Shown one piece after another: positions 17,315 through 23,137 of a DNA stretch of 23,137 nt (positions within the stretch are counted from its first letter, which is position 1; each line of letters starts with the position of its first letter). The notes under the pieces were generated by a model, which was not told the origin of the DNA, searched no databases, and saw nothing but the letters and a program-made list of their open reading frames with translations. The translations under genes were made by a program, and so were the position numbers. Location of the stretch: positions 1 to 23,137 of the forward strand of contig CAYLWW010000014.1 of the NCBI GenBank assembly GCA_964387585.1. Direction: 5' to 3'. The DNA is from CAYLWW01 sp964387585. GTDB lineage: Bacteria; Pseudomonadota; Alphaproteobacteria; Rickettsiales; Midichloriaceae.

Positions 17315-18463
17315 ATGTACGAACTATATAAAAGATATTTATCTGTATTAACTAATGCAGGCAAATATCGCAGATTAGGAGATAGTCGTCAAGGAAATCA
17401 AGGGAATTGTTTAAATTTTTCTACAAATGACTATCTAGGCCTTAAATATAATGCGGATATTATTGAAGCCAGCATAAAAGCAGTAAAAAATTACGGTATA
17501 GGTGCGACTGGCTCAAGAATTCTTTCTGGAAATAACGATCTATTTGAAGCTTTTGAAAATAGCATAGCTATGGATAAAAATACAGAAGCTGCATTGATTT
17601 TTAGTACAGGCTTTCAAGCAAATTTCAGTACGTTAGTAGCTTTATTAGATAAAAAAGTTTTAGGTGCTAAACCTATAGTGTTTTTTGATATGCTGAATCA
17701 TTCAAGTTTATATCAAGCAATTTTTGCAAGTGAGGTAGAGTTGGTTCGATATCAGCATAATGATATGACAATTTTAGAACAAAAATTATTAAAATATAAG
17801 GATGATAGTAGGCCTAAATTCATCATCACAGAAACTGTCTTTGGAATGGATGGCGATGTTGTACCTTTAGAGAAAATAGCACTTCTTGCTAAGAAGCATA
17901 AAGCTTTTTTATATTTAGATGAAGCTCATGCTACTGGTATATTTGGCCCAAGAGGGTATGGAGTATCTACGATATTAGATTTGAGTGATATACCTCATAT
18001 TATTATGGGCACTTTTAGCAAGGCACTTGGATGTTCTGGTGGGTATATAGCTTGTAGTAAAGTGCTACAGGAATATCTAATTAATAGAGCAGCTGGATTT
18101 ATTTATTCAACTGCTCCTTCGCCATCGACTATAGGTGCCGCTTTTGAAGCTTGGAAGATGATACCTATTATGCAAGAAAAAAGAGAAAAGTTATTATACT
18201 TAAGCGATATGTTGAAACAACACCTTCTAGAACTAAAATTAGATATAGGAAACTCAACTACTCATATAATACCTGTAATTTTAAAAGATGAAAACATAAC
18301 GATGAATTTCAAAAAACAGCTTTTTGAAAAAAATATAATAGTATCTGCCATTAGGCCACCTACCGTACCACCTAATACTTCTCGTATTAGAATTGCATTA
18401 ACTACAGAACATAATGAGCAAGGGGTCGAAAAATTAGTAAACACATTAAAAAATCTACTATAA
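17315..18463 (+). CDS. bioF: 8-amino-7-oxononanoate synthase
   Basis: A PLP enzyme of the alpha-oxoamine synthase family that condenses pimeloyl-ACP with alanine to give 8-amino-7-oxononanoate (KAPA). Its 382 residues include FSTNDYLGLKYN at 35-46, GIGATGSRILSGNNDLFEAFE at 61-81, DMLNHSSLYQA at 125-135, LDEAHATGIFGPRGYG at 201-216 and the PLP lysine Lys236 in GTFSKALGCSGGY. The C-terminal AIRPPTVPPNTSRIRIALT is also typical. It is the first gene of a five-gene plus-strand run. bioH follows after 10 bases. Confidence 0.96.
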   Translation: MYELYKRYLSVLTNAGKYRRLGDSRQGNQGNCLNFSTNDYLGLKYNADIIEASIKAVKNYGIGATGSRILSGNNDLFEAFENSIAMDKNTEAALIFSTGFQANFSTLVALLDKKVLGAKPIVFFDMLNHSSLYQAIFASEVELVRYQHNDMTILEQKLLKYKDDSRPKFIITETVFGMDGDVVPLEKIALLAKKHKAFLYLDEAHATGIFGPRGYGVSTILDLSDIPHIIMGTFSKALGCSGGYIACSKVLQEYLINRAAGFIYSTAPSPSTIGAAFEAWKMIPIMQEKREKLLYLSDMLKQHLLELKLDIGNSTTHIIPVILKDENITMNFKKQLFEKNIIVSAIRPPTVPPNTSRIRIALTTEHNEQGVEKLVNTLKNLL

Positions 18464-18473
18464 AGGATTTTTT

Positions 18474-19139
18474 ATGAAGCATTTTATTTTCTATCATGGT
18501 TTCGGGTTTAGCAAAAATTTTTGGAAAAATTTGTCTGTTTATTTTATAAATGAAAAATGTACTTACTTAGATTCTGGTTACTTTAATCATCAATATAATT
18601 ATGATGATTACTTTAAGCTTGATTTAATCAATGATAAAAATACTAAATTAATAGGTATAGGCCATTCTCTAGGATTTATAAAACTGCTAAACTTGAATAT
18701 TAAATTCGATTATATTATAGGATTAAATAGCTTTATACAATTTCTAGGTAATAATCCTTTAATAAGAAAAAAAAGAGAAAAAGAGTTAAAAGCACTGAAA
18801 ATCAATCTAATTAACTCTCCCAAAGAAACTATGAAAAACTTTTATCAAAAGTGTGGGGTGCCAGATGATATCGAAAATTTAGATAATTTAAATTTAACTA
18901 CTTTAATTAATGACCTAGGATACTTAAGTAAAACTATTAATTTTATTTTGCCTGATAACACATTAATATTAGGAGCAAAAGATGATGTTATCGTTCCTAG
19001 CTCACTTTTATACGATAATTTTAATCAATTTAATAATGTTAAGATTAAGTTGATGGAAAATGGAAAACATAGCTTAGGTTTTTTAGAAGATAGGTACTTA
19101 AGCGATATAATAATAAATTTTACTAATGACATTAGATAA
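18474..19139 (+). CDS. bioH: Pimeloyl-ACP methyl ester esterase, BioH-like alpha/beta hydrolase
   Basis: A 221-residue alpha/beta hydrolase that should remove the methyl group added by BioC, releasing pimeloyl-ACP for BioF. HGFGFSKNFW at 8-17 corresponds to the HGWG----W oxyanion segment of BioH. GHSLG holds the nucleophile Ser65, LILGAKDDVIVP the acid Asp170 or Asp171, and NGKHSLGF the His199. It is shorter than E. coli BioH (256 residues), with a reduced cap. BioG-like or another isofunctional esterase are alternatives, and the name rests partly on its position between bioF and bioC. AAAGGA gives a strong ribosome binding site 10 bases after bioF. It overlaps bioC by 14 bases. Confidence 0.8.
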   Translation: MKHFIFYHGFGFSKNFWKNLSVYFINEKCTYLDSGYFNHQYNYDDYFKLDLINDKNTKLIGIGHSLGFIKLLNLNIKFDYIIGLNSFIQFLGNNPLIRKKREKELKALKINLINSPKETMKNFYQKCGVPDDIENLDNLNLTTLINDLGYLSKTINFILPDNTLILGAKDDVIVPSSLLYDNFNQFNNVKIKLMENGKHSLGFLEDRYLSDIIINFTNDIR

Positions 19140-19887
19140 AATAGAGATTCAAAACAAATTTAATAACGCAAGTAAATTATATGAAAGTGTAGCTAATATC
19201 CAAAAGCTTAGTGCTGAAATTTTAGTTAATAAACTGTTAAATTTTGATAAAAACTTTTATCCGAAAACTATCCTAGATTTAGGAAGTGGCACGGGATATC
19301 TGCCGGAAATTCTTTTAAAACACTACCCAAAATCACAGTATACACTCAATGATATTGCTCCGAATATGATAGAACAATGCCAATCTAAATTTCATTCTTA
19401 TACTAATTTCCAATTTAGCATAGGAGATATGGAAAATATAGAGCTGAGTGATCATCAACTTATTATAAGTAATTTAGCTATGCAATGGGTAAATAATATA
19501 AAAGACGTAATACAAAAATTCTTAACAAAATCTAATATACTGGCTTTTTCTTGCTTATTAGACGGAACATTTATTGAATGGCAACAAGTTTTAAATAATT
19601 ATTATAAAGAAGAAATTTCATTTAAAAGATATCCTACCGCAAATGATTTAAAAATGTTTTGTAATCAACTAGGTATAAATGATAGCAACTCTTATTTTTT
19701 TTCTAGTGATTTTCATTTAAGGTTCGATAATGTTTTACTATTTATTAAATATTTAAGGAACTTAGGGGCTAATGTAACGATTCAAAATATCCCTATCAAA
19801 GCATTAAAAGCTTTGATTTCAGAGTATCAAAAAGAGTTAAACATAACTTATAAGGTATTTTTCATAATTTTAAGGAACAAAAAATGA
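19126..19887 (+). CDS. bioC: Malonyl-ACP O-methyltransferase
   Basis: A SAM-dependent methyltransferase that methylates the free carboxyl of malonyl-ACP, so that fatty-acid synthase can elongate it to pimeloyl-ACP methyl ester. The 253 residues begin with KFNNASKLYESVANIQKLSA (11-30), the characteristic BioC helix. The glycine-rich SAM loop ILDLGSGTGYLPEILL follows at 49-64, then YTLNDIAPNMIEQC and SNLAMQWVNNIKDV, where the QW pair is typical. The start overlaps the end of bioH by 14 bases, and its own end overlaps bioD by 4 bases (ATGA). This indicates translational coupling. The length is normal. Confidence 0.94.
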   Translation: MTLDKIEIQNKFNNASKLYESVANIQKLSAEILVNKLLNFDKNFYPKTILDLGSGTGYLPEILLKHYPKSQYTLNDIAPNMIEQCQSKFHSYTNFQFSIGDMENIELSDHQLIISNLAMQWVNNIKDVIQKFLTKSNILAFSCLLDGTFIEWQQVLNNYYKEEISFKRYPTANDLKMFCNQLGINDSNSYFFSSDFHLRFDNVLLFIKYLRNLGANVTIQNIPIKALKALISEYQKELNITYKVFFIILRNKK

Positions 19888-20492
19888 AAATATTCATTAC
19901 TGGGACGGATACTGATATAGGTAAAACTCTAGTTTCAAGTTGGATATGCCTACATACCGGCTATGATTACTTCAAACCTATACAAACTGGTGGCTCTCAA
20001 AATAAAGATTCAAGCGTGGTTTTAAAACTAGCTAATGTTAAAATACATCCTGAAATTTACCTATATCAAGCTCCATTATCACCTCATTTAGCAGCATACC
20101 TTGAAAATGAAGAAATTGATATTAACACAATAAAATTACCTAATACAGCAAACTTAATAGTAGAAGGAGCAGGTGGATTATTAGTGCCTATAAATCAAAG
20201 ATACTTAATGATAGATCTAGTGAAACAACTTGATATTCCTGTGATTATTGTATCAAGCTCAAGGTTAGGGACTATTAATCACACACTTTTGAGCTTAGAA
20301 GCTTTAAAAAATAGACAAATAAAAACTTTAGGGGTAATTATGACTGGTCAAATTAACCAAAGTAATGTTGATTCAATAGAGTTTTATGGTAATACCAAAG
20401 TATTAGCACAAATTCCATTTTTAGATGAAATAAATACAGAGACATTAAGTCAGATAACCCTAACAAAGCAGCTAAAAAAATTGATAGAGTGA
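19884..20492 (+). CDS. bioD: Dethiobiotin synthetase
   Basis: An ATP-dependent enzyme that closes the ureido ring of 7,8-diaminononanoate with CO2. The 202 residues start MKIFITGTDTDIGKTLVSSW, with the P-loop GTDTDIGKT at 7-15. YFKPIQTGG follows at 29-37 with the substrate-binding Lys31, then VEGAGGLLVPI and a SSSRLGTINHTLLSLEAL segment with the conserved LGTINHTLL. It is somewhat shorter than the E. coli enzyme but lacks none of these motifs. AAGGA lies just ahead of the start inside the end of bioC, and bioA follows after 7 bases. Confidence 0.95.
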   Translation: MKIFITGTDTDIGKTLVSSWICLHTGYDYFKPIQTGGSQNKDSSVVLKLANVKIHPEIYLYQAPLSPHLAAYLENEEIDINTIKLPNTANLIVEGAGGLLVPINQRYLMIDLVKQLDIPVIIVSSSRLGTINHTLLSLEALKNRQIKTLGVIMTGQINQSNVDSIEFYGNTKVLAQIPFLDEINTETLSQITLTKQLKKLIE

Positions 20493-20499
20493 TAAAATT

Positions 20500-21792
20500 A
20501 TGAAACTTAGTCAAAGAGATAAAGCGGTAATTTGGCACCCTTTTACTCAAGAGAAAACAGCATCAGAGGTGATAGCTATTAAGAGTGGAAAAGGGTCATA
20601 TGTTTATGATGAAAATGACAAAGCTTACTTGGATCTCATTTCAAGTTGGTGGGTAAATCTTCATGGCCATGCTAATGAGGAGATAGCTGAAAGCATTTAT
20701 AAACAAGCGTTAGAGCTAGAACATATCATTTTTGCTGGATTTACCCATACCCCTGCAATTGAATTATGTGAAGGTTTAACACAAGTTTTACCTAGTGATT
20801 TAAAAAAATTCTTTTTTTCTGATAATGGTTCTACTGCTGTAGAAGTAGCGTTAAAAATGGCATACCAATATTGGCATAATAAAAATCAAAAACAGCGAAA
20901 ATTTTTTCTAAGTTTTGATGGCGGATATCATGGTGATACTTTTGGGGCAATGTCTGTTAGCATTAAGTCAGGATTTCATGATACTTTTTCTGACTTATTA
21001 TTTAAAGTATTAACAATTCCTTACCCTTCCACTTGGGATAATGATGATCAAGTCGAATCAAAAGAGCAAAGAGCATTGCAATTGCTAGATGATTACTTAA
21101 ATCAGTATAGCGAAGAAATAGCGGCAATTATCCTAGAGCCATTAGTACAAGGCGCTAGCGGAATGAGGCTTTGTAGAATTGATTTTATAAGGTCAGTAGT
21201 AAAACGGGTAAGGGAATTTGGAATATTAGTGATTTTTGACGAAGTTATGACGGGATTTGGCAGAACAGGGAGTATTTTTGCTTTAAATCACCTTGATATT
21301 ACTCCTGATTTTTTATGTCTATCAAAAGGTATCACTGGTGGATTTTTGCCATTAGCACTTACCGTTACTAATAATACTATATATGAAGCGTTTTTAAGTG
21401 ATGAGTGGCCGTTTGCACTAGCCCATGGTCATTCTTATACAGCTAATCCTATAGCATGTAAAGCAGCCATAACATCATTAAGGTTACTTTTAAGTGCGAA
21501 CTGTAAAATGAGAATAGAAAATATTAATAATGCTCATAAAAGAGGAATTAATAACTTAAAGCTAAGTTGTAAAAAAATCAAAAACACCCGTATAATAGGT
21601 ACTATCAGTGCATTTGAAATTCAAAATGATGTTGAATTTAACATGCAAGAACTTAAAATGAAGTTCCTTCAAGAGGGTTTATTGATTAGACCTTTAAATA
21701 AAACTATATATCTTTTGCCTCCTTACTCAACTACAGCAGAAGAATTACAATTAGCTTATGATAAAATCATTATAGTACTTAATAATAATTAA
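20500..21792 (+). CDS. bioA: Adenosylmethionine-8-amino-7-oxononanoate aminotransferase
   Basis: A PLP aminotransferase that uses SAM as amino donor to turn KAPA into 7,8-diaminononanoate (DAPA). The 430 residues include IWHPFTQ at 11-17 and SSWWVNLHGH at 48-57 with the paired tryptophans that line the substrate pocket. SDNGSTAVEVALKMA lies at 107-121, DGGYHGDTFGAMSVS at 140-154, IFDEVMTGFGRTG at 245-257 with the PLP aspartate, and the Schiff-base Lys276 in LSKGITGGFLPLALT. The pattern fits BioA rather than BioK or a general class III aminotransferase. It is the last gene of the biotin run and is convergent with a small unknown gene. Confidence 0.96.
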   Translation: MKLSQRDKAVIWHPFTQEKTASEVIAIKSGKGSYVYDENDKAYLDLISSWWVNLHGHANEEIAESIYKQALELEHIIFAGFTHTPAIELCEGLTQVLPSDLKKFFFSDNGSTAVEVALKMAYQYWHNKNQKQRKFFLSFDGGYHGDTFGAMSVSIKSGFHDTFSDLLFKVLTIPYPSTWDNDDQVESKEQRALQLLDDYLNQYSEEIAAIILEPLVQGASGMRLCRIDFIRSVVKRVREFGILVIFDEVMTGFGRTGSIFALNHLDITPDFLCLSKGITGGFLPLALTVTNNTIYEAFLSDEWPFALAHGHSYTANPIACKAAITSLRLLLSANCKMRIENINNAHKRGINNLKLSCKKIKNTRIIGTISAFEIQNDVEFNMQELKMKFLQEGLLIRPLNKTIYLLPPYSTTAEELQLAYDKIIIVLNNN

Positions 21793-21838
21793 TTAAGTCT
21801 CAAAGATATAATGCTTTGCTTATTCTCTTTTAGCTATA

Positions 21839-22030
21839 TTATTCAATATTAGATTGATTAGCTGGTTCCTCTCCCATACATTTATTGATTATATCCAAGT
21901 AACTATCTAATGTTGGATATAGAACTCCATCTGCCTGAGTTATAAGGGTTGCTGCACAAGTTGCTAGTAGTAATATAGTTTCATAACCATACTCCTTAAT
22001 AGTGCATTCAAGTATCTTAGTAACGCTCAT
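21839..22030 (-). CDS. Small hypothetical protein
   Basis: A 63-residue open frame starting MSVTKILECTIKEYGYETIL. It has one hydrophobic stretch (about 17-32, ETILLLATCAATLITQ) and an acidic, polar end (MGEEPANQSNIE). No family is recognised. It lies 91 bases downstream of another unknown gene on the same strand. It could be a real small protein or a fragment, and at this length it could also be chance in AT-rich DNA. Confidence 0.4.
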   Translation of the reverse strand: MSVTKILECTIKEYGYETILLLATCAATLITQADGVLYPTLDSYLDIINKCMGEEPANQSNIE

Positions 22031-22121
22031 AAATTTTATATAAACCTAAATAAGTAATTAAGACATTAATATTGATTGTAATGTAATGATTGTAATTATG
22101 ATATCAATTATTTTAAATTAA

Positions 22122-22658
22122 CTAATCAAAGGAGTAGTTTAAGTGATTATCATAAATATTTGATGCTACACTTGCGGTTAATTCGGTACCAATTAAATCA
22201 ATAATACCATAATTATAAGCTGTACTAAATGTAATTGATGTGGCAGTTTTCATCATTCCAATAAATAAACCTTTACATACCAAATCGGAGCAAGATGTAA
22301 TTTTAGCATTAGTATCATTTTGTTGCTTAAAATAATCTAGAGCATCATTAGGGCATATTTTAGTATCGATATCATTAAGCTTCTCATTACTTACGTTATT
22401 ACTTAAATCATCTTCTCTTAAAGAGCCATATATTAGATCTGAAATATATTTAATTGGCGTACTAATTTCTAACTTAGGTAAATTAGAAAATAAGTATTGT
22501 TTAGCAAATTGAAAGCTAATAGATATAGTAATATCGTTTATTAACCTGTGCGGTGTATAATCTTTAATTTTGTTTAACCCTGTAGCACTACTTAAGATTG
22601 ACCAATAAATAGTTGGAGTAAATAAATTTAAAGCTCTATCTATATAATTTATTATCAT
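22122..22658 (-). CDS. Hypothetical protein, no family recognised
   Basis: A 178-residue frame beginning MIINYIDRALNLFTPTIYW. It has two moderately hydrophobic, small-residue-rich segments (about 11-30 and 128-172), separated by a polar acidic part (about 80-120, with EDDLSNNVSNEKLNDIDTK). Three cysteines lie in the second half. There is no signal peptide of standard form and no catalytic motif. The length and balanced composition make it more likely real than chance. It stands in front of the small gene at 21839-22030 on the same strand. Confidence 0.55.
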   Translation of the reverse strand: MIINYIDRALNLFTPTIYWSILSSATGLNKIKDYTPHRLINDITISISFQFAKQYLFSNLPKLEISTPIKYISDLIYGSLREDDLSNNVSNEKLNDIDTKICPNDALDYFKQQNDTNAKITSCSDLVCKGLFIGMMKTATSITFSTAYNYGIIDLIGTELTASVASNIYDNHLNYSFD

Positions 22659-22951
22659 CGTTATTTGACAGCAAAAGTTATTTTATTTGAATTTCATGAT
22701 AACTAAAAAATAATAAAGGTAAAATTAATTTAGCTTGTTTTTAGAGCAATAAATTCGAATTTTATTAAAAATAATAAGAATTTATTTAATAAATACTACA
22801 ATTATTAATTATGTATTTATTTAAATAAACATATTGACTTATTCATTTGAATTATCAATATGATACAATTTTAATGAATTTTTTTATTTATCAAAAATTA
22901 TACTTCTGCGATATTTTAGAGTATTAACTTTTTATTAAGGTCAATCTTATA
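22659..22951. other. AT-rich gap before the insertion sequence
   Basis: About 290 bases with no supported gene. A plus-strand TTGACT at 22834-22839 and TATGAT at 22859-22864 are 19 bases apart. They resemble a promoter pointing towards the insertion sequence, but only an 18-codon frame follows before the element begins. Confidence 0.3.
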
Positions 22952-23137
22952 ACCCCAATAATGGATTAAGCATATTTTAAGGATGGATTCATGGTAACTT
23001 TAGGTTTATTATTTTTCATTGAGTAAACAAGAAGAGTGGCCATTATGTGAACTAAAAAATTCCACATAGATCTGTGTCTGGTATGTTCTATCTCAAATTT
23101 GTTTTTCAGATAATCAAACACAGTTTCAATTATAGAT
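22952..23137 (-). mobile_element. Right part of an IS982-family-like insertion sequence (cut by window edge)
   Basis: The element end is placed at ACCCCAATAATGGATTAAGC (from 22952). It starts ACCC, as terminal inverted repeats of this family usually do, and contains the transposase stop codon. The other end lies beyond the window, so the inverted repeat cannot be paired and the boundary is an estimate. A target duplication could not be checked. Confidence 0.55.
22966..23137 (-). CDS. IS982-family-like transposase, C-terminal end (partial)
   Basis: Minus-strand reading gives 56 residues ending in a TAA at 22966. They include SIIETVFDYLKNKFEIEHTR, then HRSMWNFLVHIMATLLVYSM and a lysine-rich end. 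The ETV-D-LKN--EIEH-RHRS--NF pattern is that of the C-terminal end of IS982-type DDE transposases, with the final catalytic glutamate in IET. The rest of the gene lies outside the window, so it cannot be said whether it is intact. Other DDE families with a similar IE---LK end (IS5-like) are the main alternative. Confidence 0.75.
   Translation of the reverse strand, partial: SIIETVFDYLKNKFEIEHTRHRSMWNFLVHIMATLLVYSMKNNKPKVTMNPSLKYA

Noticed and set aside
20353..20550. 65-codon minus-strand frame across the bioD/bioA junction
   Set aside because: It is antisense to two conserved genes.
22874..22927. 17-residue plus-strand frame after a promoter-like pair
   Set aside because: Too short, no ribosome binding site, and ends before the insertion sequence. 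It could be a chance frame.
1..23137. tRNA, rRNA or tmRNA genes
   Set aside because: No cloverleaf-type GC-richer block or TpsiC-loop-like motif was found in any gap.

Overview
The window is AT-rich (roughly 30% GC by eye), with long AT-rich spacers and weak Shine-Dalgarno sites. Its gene content points to an obligate host-associated alphaproteobacterium of the order Rickettsiales. The supporting genes are tandem small beta-barrel surface antigens, an isolated HK97-type prohead protease of the kind left by gene transfer agents, dapA and hemH as scattered singletons, a complete biotin locus, and a transposase edge that looks like IS982. A recognisable FliE argues for one of the lineages that keep flagellar genes, such as Midichloria-like bacteria or some protist endosymbionts, rather than a classical Rickettsia. 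The family-level placement is inference.

Layout. 1-1278 holds two tandem outer-membrane beta-barrel paralogues on the minus strand, the left one cut by the window edge. 1684-2193 is the prohead protease. 2215-5069 carries slt (lytic transglycosylase) and plsY (acyl-phosphate acyltransferase) on the minus strand. 5209-7548 is ftsK, convergent with dapA (7728-8615). 8968-9459 is an elongated fliE without flagellar neighbours. 9616-12619 carries a GT39-like membrane glycosyltransferase and hemH. 12808-16236 encodes a 1142-residue protein laid out like an integrin alpha chain: seven FG-GAP blades with calcium loops, five two-cysteine beta domains, one transmembrane helix and a short cysteine-rich tail. 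16341-21792 is the biotin locus, bioB divergent from bioF-bioH-bioC-bioD-bioA. 21839-22658 holds two unrecognised genes, and 22966 to the right edge is the 3' end of the transposase.

How the genes work together. BioC and BioH would make and release the pimeloyl-ACP precursor. BioF, BioA, BioD and BioB would convert it to biotin, so the pathway is complete from malonyl-ACP and could serve the bacterium or its host. PlsY, Slt, FtsK and DapA are envelope and division housekeeping genes. The beta-barrels, the GT39 protein and the integrin-like protein are the candidates for the host-facing surface. The integrin-like protein is the most unusual object in the window. No tRNA, rRNA or CRISPR array was recognised.
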